DNA of 64,000 nucleotides from NCBI GenBank assembly GCA_963580455.1, contig OY756962.1:10248001-10312000 (forward strand). The letters run 5' to 3'. Source of the DNA: Euonymus europaeus (Eukaryota > Streptophyta > Magnoliopsida > Celastrales > Celastraceae). Below, one piece after another: positions 21,871 to 34,018 of the stretch (positions are counted from its first letter, which is position 1; every line of letters begins with the position of its first letter). A program made the position numbers and the translations under genes. The notes under the pieces are model-generated. The model saw nothing but the letters and a program-made list of their open reading frames with translations. It made no database searches and was not told the origin of the DNA.

Positions 21871-23304
21871 ATGGTTCAGAAGGTTATGGATGAGCAGAAT
21901 GGTGATCCTCTTTTGATGTGATTGATGAGAGTTCAGGATGGGTTCGTGGGATTGATGGTGGAGTGAGATATGTTGAGGGGTTGATAGTTCCCGATGATGA
22001 GGAACTATGGCTACAGATCTTGAAGGAGGCACCATGCATCTTGGGGTTACAAAAATGTATCAAAATTTAAAAAGGAACTTTTGGTGGAAGGGGATGAAGG
22101 CCGATGTGGCCAGGTATGTGGCTAGGTGTTTGACTTGCCAACAGGTGAAAGGTGAACATCAAAAGCCAGCGGGGTTGTTACAACCACTACCGGTAGTGCA
22201 ATGGAAATGGGAGATGATCACTATGGACTTTGTGACAGGGCTTCCAATGACTCAGAAGAAATATGACACGGTGTGGGTGATAGTGGATCGATTGACCAAG
22301 TCGGCACACTTTCTACCAATGAATAAGACAGATTCATTGGAATCCTTGAGTAGCTATTATGTGAGAGAGATTGTGAAGTTGCATGGAGTGCCATTATCTA
22401 TTGTGTCAGACAGGGATCCAAGGTTCACTGGTAGATTCTAGAGCATTTTGCAAAAAGCTTTGGGTACGAAGTTAGATTTTAGTACGGCATACGATCCTCA
22501 GAGTGATGGGCAGAGTGAGAGAACTATCCAGATACTGGAGGACATGCTAAGAGCGTGTGTGGTGGATTTTGGAAAGAGTTGGGATCGATACATATATTTG
22601 GCAGAGTTTGTGTACAACAACTCATTCCAAAGTAGTATCGGTATGGCTCCATTTGAGGCGCTATATGGGAAACCTTGCAGATCACCATTGTGTTGGGCTG
22701 AGGTCAGGGAAAAGTGATTTCGGGACCGTAATTGGTCAAAGAGGCTCAAGAGCGAGTTGAGGAGATTAAGAGGCGGCTTGTCACCGCACAGAGTCGTCAA
22801 AAGTCATATGCTGATAATAGAAGAAGACTGTTGGAGTTTGCGGTGGAAGACAAGGTATTCCTCAAAGTTAGTCCGAGACATGGTGTTCAACGGTATAGTA
22901 AACAGGGAAAGTTAGCACCAAGGTTTGTGGGACCATTTGAAATTCTAGAAATGGTGGGACCGGCAGCGTACCGTTTGGCTCTACCACCTAAGTTAGCAAG
23001 AGTTCATAATGTGTTCCATGTCTCAATGCTTCAGAAATATGAGTCGGATTCGTCGTATGTGATAGATTGGACTACGTTGCAAGTTAAAGAAGATGGAAGT
23101 TACACTCTTCAACCGGTAAAAATTCTAGACCGACAGAACAAGGTCACGAGGTCGAGTGTGATTCCATTAGTAAAAGTGATGTGGATGTATCACGGAGTTG
23201 AAGAAGCAACTTGGGAGTTGGAATCCAGAATGAAGGAGAAGTACCCGAAGTTGTTCGGAGATTCAGGTACGTGTGTAGTTAAATTTTGGGACAAAATTTT
23301 ATAA
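21871..23304 (+). pseudogene. Integrase and chromodomain-like tail, broken
   Basis: Continuation of pol. Several stops and a short deletion (21870-22040) destroy the His pair of the HHCC finger, though CLTCQQVK is kept. The integrase core retains Asp 22225-22227 (MDFVTGLP), Asp 22409-22411 (SDRDPRF) and Glu 22517-22519 (GQSERT), but a TAG at 22439-22441 replaces an expected Trp codon between them, and a TGA and frameshift follow at 22717-22732. The last part (22732-23304) ends [20 protein letters not shown], a chromodomain-like motif of chromoviruses thought to guide integration into heterochromatin. Confidence 0.88.
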
Positions 23305-23315
23305 GGGAGGGAGGA
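23303..23315 (+). other. Polypurine tract of Tekay-like element
   Basis: The purine run aagggagggagga directly precedes the 3' LTR start at 23316, as expected for plus-strand priming. Confidence 0.8.
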
Positions 23316-25063
23316 TGTGAAATCCCGACCCAAAAATTTAGTTTTGAGTCGAAATACGGATGATCCGTGAAGTACGGAATCAAGGAAAAATAGTTTTGAG
23401 CTTGGTTCGGTAAATGGGTCGTAACTTTTAGTGTACATGTCCGTTTCGGGCCCATAATATATCAAATTGAAGCTTAGACCAAGACGGAAAATAAATTTGA
23501 GAAAAATTGGGTTTCTGTGAACAGTAATCCATCCAGACGGATAATTGGGCGTCTGGACGGATATGCCTAAACGGAAGGAAGAAGGGTTCTGTCAATAGTA
23601 ATCCATCCGGATGAATAATTGGGCGTCCGGACGAATATGCCTGGAGTGAGGGCAATAGGTTACGATAATAGTAATCCGTCCGGACAGATTCTTAGGGCGT
23701 CCGGACGGCTATCGGGAAATCAGATATTAAGCCCATAATTTAGGCATTTCTGCCATTACCAACCTTGGGGAAACCCGACTAGAGAGAGAAAGAGAGAGAG
23801 AAGAAGAGAGAGAAGGAGGTTTTAGCAAGATTTTGGCTTGGGGCAGGGATTCTTAACCCATTTTCATTTTGTATCGTATTGTTTTCTCTGAAGAGCGTTG
23901 AAATTCCTCATTGGTCTTTAATCTTTGTGTTCTTGCCTAAATTGTTCCTTAGGAAGAACGAACCTTCTTGTTGATTATTATTGAATTGCATACCCTTTGA
24001 ATGTTTAATCATCTATTGGGCATGATAATCCTCGTTCATGCATCATGTAGTTATGTAAATATATAGGATTGTTATATATATGAACTCCTTTTTCATGACA
24101 TTATTGGACATGAATTATAGACGCATCAGGTCTACGAGTATGGACTCGTAGTATCCTTAGGTTATACTTTTGTGATGATGTTGGATACCGAATGGGTACA
24201 TTGTTGCCGGAATCGGGATTTCCATTGTATAGGTGCACCTATAGTTGTTCTGGGGCAAAGTGCAAGGGTTCCTATTATTTTCCGAAATATTTGTTGCCTG
24301 ATGCCAGGCGTTGTAGGGTGTAGCCCGAGGTTATGCATTGTTGTGACATTTTAGGATGTCATGTTGCTGCATTGAGCTTGTTTCAATATTCAGCCTTTAC
24401 GTTCTTTATGATTCGTTTTATTTTCCCTATTGAGCCTCCTGCTCATCCTATTCCTTTCCTGTATCCTTCAGGTGAGATTGGTGCTGAGACCCAGGCTGCG
24501 GATCAGTAGGAGGCGGCGTGACATGGAAGGCCACCCTAGGAGCACTAGGATTCGTGTTTGGTTGTTTGAGAACCTTGGTTATGAATTAAGTACATATAGT
24601 ATTTTTATTGGTTGACTATTATGCTGTTTAAATACCTTTTCGGTATGTTGGATGGATGGTCGGGAGGTATGCCGTGTGATCGGGACTCCCGTACCTGGAT
24701 AGTGGACCTTTGGTTCGGATTGATATACTTTGATAGTCTTTGATGATATTATTGATATGAATATGCTTTGCTTATTGATTGCATGTGATTAGGAGGCCTG
24801 AGGCCCTGCCTAGTGTGTGAATGTGGATAGATGGCCAGAGGCCTTGTTAGGCTGCGAAACTTCTCTGATTATTATTGTTTATCTTTCATGTGTTAAGTGA
24901 GATGTGACTCTAGGTTGGCACCCTCCGATATACGAGGAGGTGCTGTCGAATTTCTGATAGAATATGGGGTTAGGATGGCATGTGGTGAGGTCCATAGTGA
25001 CGGAGTACACGCCTAAATTGGCGCTCCCGGCTCTGTGCTTGGAATTTGGGTCGAGGTGTCACA
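23316..25063 (+). repeat. 3' LTR of Tekay-like element (1748 bp)
   Basis: It starts TGTGAAATCCCGACCC and ends GGGTCGAGGTGTCACA. It is about 400 bp shorter than the 5' copy because sequence after gattttggcttgggg (about 23840) is deleted. The palindromic ccgtccggacag-type repeats recur at 23527-23715. The 5-bp GGCGC duplication follows. Confidence 0.9.
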
Positions 25064-25068
25064 GGCGC

Positions 25069-27132
25069 AGCGCCCAGTCCAGCAAGCATCAGATGGGCGC
25101 GAAGGAAGGAGAAATTCAAGCTGGACCGAGCGCACTTTAGGGCGCCTAGGCACTGCTCCCAGTCCAGTGGGAGATGGGAATCGGATTAGGCACGGAGTCG
25201 CCTAGGCGCACCTCGCCAGGGCGTGAAAACCCTACACGCCCAGGATGGCACCCAGAGTAGCGCCTCTGGTCCTTTATGTAAGGCCAGAGCGCCTAGGCGC
25301 CCAAAGTAGCGCCTAGGTGCAACCCGAGTTTTCAAAAGGGCTCCAGCGAGCCATTAGAGAGATTTCTGGATGGTTTCAGTCCTAGAGAGAGAGAGAGAGA
25401 GAGAGAGACGATTCTTGAGAGAGAAGAGTGTTTGAGGTGATTCTTGGAGATTGAAGCTTGGTTTTGGAGATTTAGAGAGGATTCAAGAAAGATTCAAGCT
25501 TTGGAGGTAAGATTTCTTGATTTTCTATTTCAAGGGTTTGGAGTAGATCTTGTTAGTTTTGTTTAGAGTTGATTCCTATGGTTTAGATATGTTGATTCTA
25601 GGTCATATGTGGTTGTATATGTAGGTTTGATTCTCATTTTGGATTTGAGTTCCATAAGGTTGAGGTTTGGGGGTTGAGGTTTGGGGGTTGAGAGGAACCC
25701 TAGAGAGAGAAAGTAAGTTTTCTCAATTTAGTTGTTTAATTTATATTGGTTATGATATATTGAGATGTTTGCATGATTAAATGAGTACGACATTGTGTAA
25801 ATTGTTAGGTTGGTGAAAGGGGGTTTAAAACCCTAATTGTGAGATTTTTGGTGAATTGCTCAACACGAGGTAGGAGATTTCCAACCATTCTTTTTATCGT
25901 TTGTACTCAATATTTTAAAGAGCGTTTCGATTCCTCATTGATCATTTTATTTGTGTTTCCGCCTTAATTGCTTCTAAGGGGAAACGAACCTTGCGTGTGG
26001 AATATTGTTAATTCTTGATGTTGCATGACCTGATTGTGTGTGTTCCATCACCTATGGGCACGATGTGATTTCCGTTCATGCATCATGGTAGTTATGTATA
26101 TCTATATATATATGTAGGATGTTCATATATATATCTTTTCGGCATGTCATGGCATAAATGCATTAGAATTGCATTGGGGACCAGGTATGGACTCGGGGCT
26201 CCTTAGGATTCTTGAAAGCTACTTGGAGGGATGACGAGGTGATGAGAGTTACCACCAAGTCAAGTGAACTCCATGTAGGATAACGCACTAGAGGTACGGT
26301 TAATGAGGGACCTTGCCTGGAATGGTGCGGGCATGATAGGTTCACGCAATCGGGTAATCCAAGAGCATTTGATGTTGGGGAGCTTGCTGGCCATGATATT
26401 GATGAGTTGATGTGGTGAGCTTGCTCACGTTCGATATTACATGGGACGAGCCATGGTATCGATGAGGTTTGCTCACTGAGGGGATTGCCCCGGATATATG
26501 TGCTATTTGATTGTTGAGTATACGTGCATGTGGTAGATTTCATCTTGTTGCATAACCTATTGTTCGGATTCGGCCTTTAAACATTTTATACTCTTAACCC
26601 TATTGATCTTCTTGCTCACTCTCTACCTTCTATTCCTTCCCATAGGAGTTACTGGTGCAGGTACCGGTGGAGCGGATCAGTGAAGGCGGGATGTGACATG
26701 GATGGCCCTGGGTAGGATGTGGGTGTTAGAGATGTATTCTAACACGTATTTTGTTTACGATGTATTGATGTTATTCATGATATACTTATGACCATTTGGC
26801 ACCAGAGGGTGTATGCATGACGTATGCTGAGTTTGATTTTATGGTTATATGATATTATGAATTTGTTGATGTGTTTATTACTATCAGTTTGTGCATGCTG
26901 GTAGTGGATGGCCTGAGGCCCCTAGGATCAGGATTGCATGTGTTTGAGGCCTGAGGCCTAGCTAGGTTGCTAGTGTGATGGATTGAATTTGTGCTGCGCG
27001 TTTCTGATACAGGCGGGGACTCTCCAACGCACGGGGAGATGCCGTCGGATTTTCGGTGTACCGGATGATCGCACTAGTGGCCTAGGACGGTGCCGGAGGG
27101 CACCCTTGGTGTGCCCGGATCGGGGCGTCACA
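25069..27132. mobile_element. Outer solo LTR, right part
   Basis: Continuation of the LTR begun at 16046. It holds GC-rich gcgcctaggcgc repeats (25069-25330), a (GA)n tract (25386-25408), the phrase aggttggtgaaaggggg also found in the inner LTRs, and ends GGATCGGGGCGTCACA. Shared internal phrases (ggcctgaggcc, gcacaggggg-type bits) indicate that outer and inner LTRs belong to related families. The frames seen here (such as 26163-26543 minus) are not coding. Confidence 0.85.
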
Positions 27133-27137
27133 ATAGT

Positions 27138-29640
27138 AATTAGTATGGAGCAATCCAATTTTATCTGAGGGCGTCAGATTATGGATTCTATCCTTGTGGC
27201 CAATGAAGTGGTGGATTATTTGAAGAAAAAAAAAAGAAGTCATGGCTACATATTGAAGATTGATTTTGAGAAAGCTTTTGACTTTATCCAATCGGGTTAT
27301 TTGGACCAAGTGATGTCAAAGATGGGTTATGGTGCCAAAATATCAGTTCTCATAAATGGCTCTCCCTGTGAGGAAGTGTCCCTTCATCGTGGTATTCGTC
27401 AGAGAGATCCTTTATCTCCGTTCCTATTTATTATGGCTTTTGAAGGACTTCATCAGCTTGTTAAAAATGCTAGTGACATGGGGCTTTTAGAAGATCTCTC
27501 AGTAAGTTCAAGAGGGACAACAATCACTCACTTGCAATATGCCGATGACACCATTTTCTTTAGTTCAACAAAGAAATCGAATCTCTTAAACCTAAGGAGA
27601 ATCCTTCGTTGTTTTGAACTAATGTCGGGGCCCAAGGTTAACTTCCACAAATCTTCCTTGGTGGGTGTTGGTGTCATAGAGGAAGATGTTAAGAAGATGG
27701 CAGATTGTTTAAATTGTAAAGCTGACTCCTTACCTCTCAATTACTTGGGCATACCTCCAGGCGGTAACATGAATAAGGCAAGAATGTGGGATCCAGTGGC
27801 CTCAAAAATCAACTCAAGATCAGCTCATTGGAAAGCAAAACATTTATCAATGGGAAGGAGGTTGACCTCAATTTAATCGATTTTATCAAGTATTCCAGTT
27901 TATTTTCTATCCCTATTCAAGATTGCAAAAAAGGTGGCAACAAAAATTGAGAAAATTCAATGGAAGTTCTTGTGGGGTGATTCGGATAATCGAAGAAGAA
28001 TCCATTGTATAAAATGGGACCAAGTAATTAAATCAGAAGGGAAAGGTAGTATTGGAATCAGATTTATCCTTGACAAAAACAGAGCTTTGCTTTTCAAGTG
28101 GATATGACAGTTCAACAAAAGTCTAGAGAACTCGAAACCAGTATGGAAATCATTGCTTCAAGAGAAATATGGCCTACCTGATATCATTCACACTGCAAAC
28201 AACTCAAATATTATCTCGGCATTGTGGAAAAATATCCAATCCTTGTTGGATCCTTCAAGTGGTAACATACAAAAATCAATAGAAGAAGGTCTTGCTTTCA
28301 GCTTGGGGGATGGTAAATGCATTAGATTTTTAGGAGGATAAGTGGGTTGGTAACGCTGCTTTGAAGGATACCTTTACTCGCTTGTATTCAATCAGCAACT
28401 TTCCAAACCACCCGATTGAGAGCTTTGGCATTTGGGATGGCGTGAAATGGAATTGGATCATCTGTTGGAGGAGAGATCTTTTTAGTTGGTAAGAGGATCT
28501 GGAAAATGCTTTACTGGAAATGATTGGTGCATCAATTATCTGCAAGGAGAGGAGAGATAGAATAATTTGGAGATATAATGTTGATGGCAATTACTCAGTG
28601 AAATCTCTAACTTCTAAAGTAGAGGAATGTGAGCTCTCAATTCTTGATGTTGTTTCGACCAAAGTTTGGAATGGGTGCTCCCCCTCCAAAGGTTGAATTC
28701 TTTATGTGGCTTGCTATTCGTAGGAAGATAATCACCCGAGACAGGTTGTGCAGGATGGGTATCATAGATGCTGAAAATTCTAAGTGTCCTGCATGAAGTA
28801 TTCTAAAATAGAAAATCAATCTTCTCCTCTTGTGTGATGGCCTCGGACAATTTGATATAAAATTATGCTATGGTGGGGAACATATTGGTGTATTGACAAC
28901 TCCTTAAGCAAGCATTTTGATCAATGGCTCTCGTGTGCCTTAGGTAAATTCCAATGAAAGGCTTGGTGTATGCTATTCTCGGCGGTGATATGGACAATTT
29001 GGACAGAATGTGATTCCCTGATTTTTGAAAACAAAATCGTTGAGTGGAATAATGTTTTCTACTTAATTTTTATCTGATTCAATCATTGGCTTAAGACTGT
29101 AAATATACATCTCCCGTTTAGCGGCCCTGAGTTGATGAGTTCTTCTGATGGCTGGAGGTTCAAGTCCAATACTCATAAAATTCCAAGACCAATCACACAA
29201 TGGACGGAATCACCTGCAAGATTTTTGTAATGGAATACAGATGCATCCTTCCACGCGAGCGGTAGTGGAATTGTTGGAATTCTTCGAGACTCTGTGGGCC
29301 ATTTCCTTTGTATATTCTCTGGTCCACTTTCTTGTGCTGAAGTAAATTCAGCTGAATTGAAAGCAATCAGGATGGCACTTCAACTCTTTCTAGATCATGG
29401 TATAAATGAAAGAGGCAATATCATTGTTGAATCAGACTCTCTGAATGCCATCTCTTGGTTAGTGCAAGATAAGATTAATCCTTGGCGATTGGACAATGAT
29501 GTAAATGCAATAATAAATCTATCGAAAGGACTTTCCTCAATCACTTTCAATCACATTTGGAGAGAAGGAAATATGGTGGCAGATTCTCTGGCAAAGAAAG
29601 GAGTGGCAAGGGATGTTGATCGCTTGGTTGAATGAAGTGT
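27138..29640 (+). pseudogene. LINE ORF2, RT to RNase H, decayed
   Basis: Resumes the LINE interrupted at 16045; after removing the LTR insert the codons across the junction run on in frame. RT motifs: FEKAFD, RGIRQRDPLSPFLFI (the usual Gly after Gln is Arg) and an intact LQYADD box (27538-27549). The open part 27181-27876 ends in a TAA; further stops occur at 28105, 28339 and densely to 29230. The C-terminal plant-type RNase H is readable from 29231 (WNTDASFHASGSGIVG) to 29635, with the acidic residue of TDAS kept. A short in-frame gap before SVLINGSP has removed part of the palm. The 3' end is near 29760, where a hAT element begins. Confidence 0.9.
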
Positions 29641-30060
29641 AGTTCTTTTCATTGTGCGCTGGACCTTAATTGGAGTGTTGATGGGTGGAGTGTTGCTAAT
29701 TTCTGGAAGACTAAGGCTGTGTGAGTACTTTTAGGGGTGGGAAACACGAGTGACATGGGAGGCATTTGTTTGTGATAAACACAAGGTTGTAAAAATCGTT
29801 AGTCGGCCACTAGGCGGTTCGCGAAGACTAGGGATTAATTGGATTAGTCGAAGATTAATCAGATTAATCGTTTTGAGTATTTTAATTAATATATACATAT
29901 ATCCAATACATATCATATATATGTGTAAAAACACAACATAAATGAAAACATATCCAATCAATATATCAACCAACATTACAACATAATCATGTCAATATAT
30001 CATCCAATCAATATATCATCCAAGTTCAAATAAAATCATGTCATCATAATCATAAATCTT

Positions 30061-30262
30061 AAAATCCAACATTACACACACAAATTACAAAAACAAATGG
30101 AGCATAAGTAATTCAATATATCATCCAAGTTCAAGTTCAAGGCTTCAAGCCTCATCAAAAATCCATTAAAATCCAACATTACACACACAAATTACAAAAA
30201 CAGAAGGAGCATAAGTAATTCAATATCTCATCCAAGTTCAAGTTCAAGGCTTCAAGCCTCAT
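30061..30262. repeat. 107-bp direct tandem duplication
   Basis: Two copies with period 107 (30061-30167 and 30168-30262) that begin aaaatccaacattacac and end ggcttcaagcctcat. They lie in the 3' untranslated part of the hAT element. Copies differ by only a few bases. Confidence 0.85.
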
Positions 30263-31850
30263 TCTCAAAAATATCATTGTGCTCCTCCACTTGTGGCACA
30301 TCTATTTCTTCATCGGACTCAAAGTCAAGTCCATCATCTTCTTCTGATGACTCCTCCAACACAAACTCTTCAACTTCAATTTCTCTTATATTCCTAGTGC
30401 TCCTCCTAGGTTGAACCATTTCATCCGCTCCCATCGCTTGATCAAGCACCTCTCATGTTGCTCCAGTCACGGGATCAACATCACTCTCATCATCAACACC
30501 ATCAACCAACCAATGTTGAGCTTTAGTACAATCATTTTCTTGAAGAACATCTTTGTCATTACTTACTCTTTGCTTCTTAGAGATAAGTTTTGCATTGAAT
30601 TGAACATACACCAAGTTGTTCAATCTCTCTGAGTCAAGTCTATTTCTCTTTTTAGTGTGCACCTACAAGATAATCTGGTTCCAATTAGATAAAAAAAATC
30701 AAAACAATCATATAATGATATAAAAACTCAAAAATTGCTTACCCCTTCAAATGTACTCCAATTCCCTTCACAACCCAATGAACTTGTGGTCAATGAGTGA
30801 ATCCTAATTGCTATATTCATCAAATTTAGAGTAGCACCACCATAGTTACTTCACCACCCATCTAGCATTCATTATCATTAAAAAAAACTAATCAATTCTC
30901 ATTTATAAATTATGAACTATAAAGAAGAAAACAACTAGGAGTTTAAGAGTTAGGACTTAACAGGATTGAACTCATTGACACCCTTACTTTCATAAGCATT
31001 AATGACAAAAAAATTTCCAAATATTCCATCAAATTTCTTGTACCAGACACTTTCCCTTGAGTGGTCATATCATCGGGAAAGAACTTCTCCGCACAATAAA
31101 TAAATGCCTCCATATTAGCTGCATCTTCTCCTACATCCACCCTATTCTTTGCAAAATAATACGGATTAAGCAAGTAACCCATCAAGTGCAAAGATGAATC
31201 AAGTCTTCCTTTGGATTTACTATCAATTATGTCAAGTATCGGTTTATAATTCTTTTCAAATCCACTACATACATCTTCTTGATCTCTCTTATCGCTGCTT
31301 GAAGTTCTCCATACAACCATGGCATAGATGGTCTGTCACATCTACAAGCAGAAGTAGTTTCACCGAAGGATGAAAAACAAGCAAGCAAGAGTTCACAGAC
31401 TTCCAAAAGGAGGTGCTAACAACTATCGCATATGCCACTTTTCCCTTCACACTCTTAGAATATGAATTTTGTGCCCATTCTTTGGAAGTAAACATATGTC
31501 TTAGTTGTTCCTTTTTCTCCACCAAGCTTTGCAAACAAAGAGAATTAGTAGCAAAGCGTGTCACACCCGGCCGTACTGTGTCACACCCGGCCGTACTATG
31601 TCACGCTTCTTCGTCATCTTTGTCATCATGCTTATGGTTAAGTGATGAGCGTATATGAATATGGTTAGGGCCCTTGCCTTATCAATTGCATTCTTGAATC
31701 TTGAAAGTTTACCAATTGCCTCTAACATAAGATTCTCTGTATGTGCACCACAAGGAGTCCAAAACACATTGGGTCTCTTGGTCATCATCAAACTTGCAAC
31801 TGCCATGTTATTAGAAGCATCATCAGTCACAATTTGCACCACCTATTTAT
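30252..31850 (-). pseudogene. hAT transposase (DUF659/dimerisation), broken
   Basis: Read right to left. DUF659 block: VVQIVTDDASNNMAVAS and FWTPCGAHTENLMLE (31842-31580), carrying the acidic/catalytic-core context of plant hATs. A 20-bp tandem duplication (31561-31600) shifts the frame within RDIVRPGVT. It resumes TRFATNSLCLQSLVEKKEQL (31564-31440), then HLMGYLLNPYYF (about 31190), then an exon at 30880-30745 with the dimerisation motif ending GCEGNWSTFE, then HTKKRNRLDSERLNNLVYVQ (30659 down). A TGA at 30453-30455 (from an Arg-like CGA) precedes an acidic tail, EESSEEDDGLDFESDEE. The missing N-terminus, several frameshifts and stops make it non-functional. Transposes DNA by cut-and-paste in intact relatives. 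Confidence 0.9.
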
Positions 31851-31860
31851 AGAGCACATG

Positions 31861-32549
31861 AACCTTGAAGGATAAGTCTCCATTTTGCATGAAATAGCTT
31901 TGCCTCTTATCACCTGAAAAGAATTTCAGATAAAACAAGCAAACCACACTTGTTGATAACACATACGGCAATTAGAGATAAGATCATTATCTTACACATC
32001 GTTATATAAATTCATATCTCTAAGGTCACGTAAAGATATGCATGAACCACTTATTAACCCAATATTTAAAGCCCATGGATTAAGTCATTACACAATCATG
32101 ACATTAGCATAACAAGGCATTATATATACACGACACTTATATGCATAAAAGCCCATATTCCAAAATTTAAAAATTTCGGCCATCACACGTGCACTTATCT
32201 TCATAAACAATATGATATTATCAACTTAAAACATCAACACCAATTAAAACAAAACACTTTCAAGTGATCATATCCACTACTAACTGAGAGTTTTACTTGG
32301 AATAAAAGTCAATTACTTAAACAAATATATTCATAACAACTACTAGCACCATAAAAACTCCTAGCATTAAATCATCTTATAAAAAATATAACTAGATCTG
32401 AGAATTGCAATTTTTGTTTAATTAAAAAAACCAACATAAATCTTTCTTGAAAATAAAATGCCACAACTAAAGCAAAACGTTCCTTTGATTTGAAATTTTC
32501 ACAAATAGCTCAACAAAAGAACAAACTGATAAAAAATTCCACAATAATC
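31861..32549 (-). other. Intron-like sequence with a short exon-like end
   Basis: On the minus strand this is T-rich and ends in a good acceptor (ttcttttcag, cut at about 31914) followed by a 22-codon open stretch reading DKRQSYFMQNGDLSFKVHV that stops at the hAT junction (about 31849). On the far side of the Reina-like element a donor-like atgag/gtaac lies at 37876. This could be an unrecognised minus-strand transcript whose intron took the retroelement. I do not recognise the product. Confidence 0.25.
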
Positions 32550-32861
32550 TGATAGAACCAGAGAAATAAGGAATCAAGAAGAAGAAGAAGAAGAAGAGAG
32601 AGAGAGAGAGAGAGAGAGAGTATATAAGGAGAAATAGAGAGAGTTGTATTCATTTTCCAGCATGCCCTTCTCTCATGATTCTTCAGTTATTTATAGTGAA
32701 TGAACTACTGTGATGATTACAGGATTATTACTTGCCATGCAAGACTTGCAGTTACAATGCTAACTAACTGTAACCACTTAACAACTAATTAGTCAGCTCA
32801 GCACTAATTACAATTACTACAAAATAGTGCACTTTATATAAAAGTAATAATAATCCTATCA
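32550..32861 (-). repeat. 3' LTR of Reina-like element
   Basis: Downstream LTR in the element's orientation. It contains an (AAG)n/(GA)n microsatellite at 32577-32619. Confidence 0.9.
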
Positions 32862-32870
32862 ATACCCCTT
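32862..32870 (-). other. Polypurine tract of Reina-like element
   Basis: On the minus strand aaggggtat directly precedes the 3' LTR. Confidence 0.65.
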
Positions 32871-32879
32871 CGTTGGAAA

Positions 32880-33960
32880 ATAACCTTGTCTCAAAGGTTT
32901 TCGTACTTCAGAATTTGAAACTGGGATACTTGGCCACAAATTCATCAAAGTCCTCCCAAGTAGCTTCCTCCTTCTTGTGATTCTTCCACTGCACCAGTAG
33001 TTAAGTCCCAACTTGATTGTTCTTCTTATAAATTCTACGATGCAAAACTGCAGCAGGTATTGCATGGAACAACCCTTCTTCTATAACAGTTGGTAATGCT
33101 GCAAATGGTTCAACATAGGAGCCCAGGTGCTTCTTCAAACAACTGATATAAAATACTGGATGAACCTTGCTATCATTTGAGAGTTTCAACCTGTAAGCTA
33201 CCTTTCCAATTCTTGCCATTACCTCAAATGGACCAAAATATATTTGATGCAATTTATGGAATGAATGGACAGACAGAGAAGGAAGTTGATAGGGAGTTAG
33301 TTTAAGATAAACAAAATCACCAATCATGAATTCCCTATCTACTCTGTGTTTATTGGCCTGAGCTTGCATTCTATCTTGAGCCTTCTTCAAGTTCTCCTTT
33401 AATAGTGACAAAATATTATCTCTCTCCAATAATTCTTGCTTCAATATATTCAACTTACAAGATCCTCTTTCATAAGCCAGAAGACTTGGTGGTGCCTGAC
33501 TATAAACTATTTCAAATGAAGTCAGTTGAGTTGCTGAATGGAAGGCTGTATTGAAACACCATTCAGTCCATGCTAACCATTTAACCTAATTACTTGGCTG
33601 TAACCCAGTGAAGCACCTCAAGTAAATCTCCAAGCACCTATTAATCACTTTAGTTTGGCCATCACTTTGTGGATGATAACCAGAGCTCATGCTTAGCTTA
33701 GAACCATGTAATTTGAAAATTTCTTTCCAAAACTGACTCAAGAACATTGGATATCTATCACTCACAATAACAGTAGGCATTCCATGTAATTTAAATACAT
33801 TATCCACAAAAGATTGAGCCATTGTCTGAGCTGTGTATGGATGAGCTAAAGGGATGAAGTGAGCATATTTGGACAATCTGTCCACTACCACCATTATCAC
33901 TGTTTTTCCTCTACAAGCTGGTAAACCTACAATGAAATCCATGTTGATTTCATGTTAAAC
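32880..33960 (-). pseudogene. Reina-like integrase and C-terminal tail
   Basis: Integrase core from MDFIVGLPACRGKT (33942) through VSDRYPMF to SDGQTKVINRCLE (about 33640). The third acidic residue of the DDE triad is Lys (codon complement at 33649-33651) where relatives have Glu, so strand transfer should be dead. A stop follows at about 33586. The frame resumes 33453-33001 with DFVYLKLTPYQ and ends past a stop with QWKNHKKEEATWEDFDEF, a chromodomain-like motif. Confidence 0.88.
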
Positions 33961-34018
33961 CTTCTCTGGTACAAGGAGTGGTTGTAAGAGTCCAAGAGCA
34001 GCTAATGTCTCAGTTATT

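Larger units (their letters stand above)
16223..25063 (+). mobile_element. Ty3/gypsy chromovirus, Tekay/Del-like, decayed
   Basis: Complete in outline: 5' LTR (16223-18368), Met-tRNA primer site, gag, protease-RT-RNase H-integrase order, a C-terminal chromodomain-like end, polypurine tract, 3' LTR (23316-25063) and a perfect 5-bp duplication GGCGC (16218-16222, 25064-25068). The order RT-RNase H-integrase marks Ty3/gypsy; large LTRs plus the chromodomain-like tail fit the Tekay (Del) clade. Stops, frameshifts and many LTR differences (including a deletion of about 400 bp in the 3' LTR) show it is old and inactive. Confidence 0.92.
29779..31860 (-). mobile_element. hAT transposon, truncated
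   Basis: A minus-strand hAT-family transposase fragment with its 3' flank. The left end near 29779 (caaggttgtaaaaatcg) has the look of a hAT terminus, but the matching right end is absent: coding sequence starts abruptly at about 31850 in the middle of the transposase, so the N-terminal BED finger and the 5' terminus are lost. No target duplication could be set. Confidence 0.7.
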
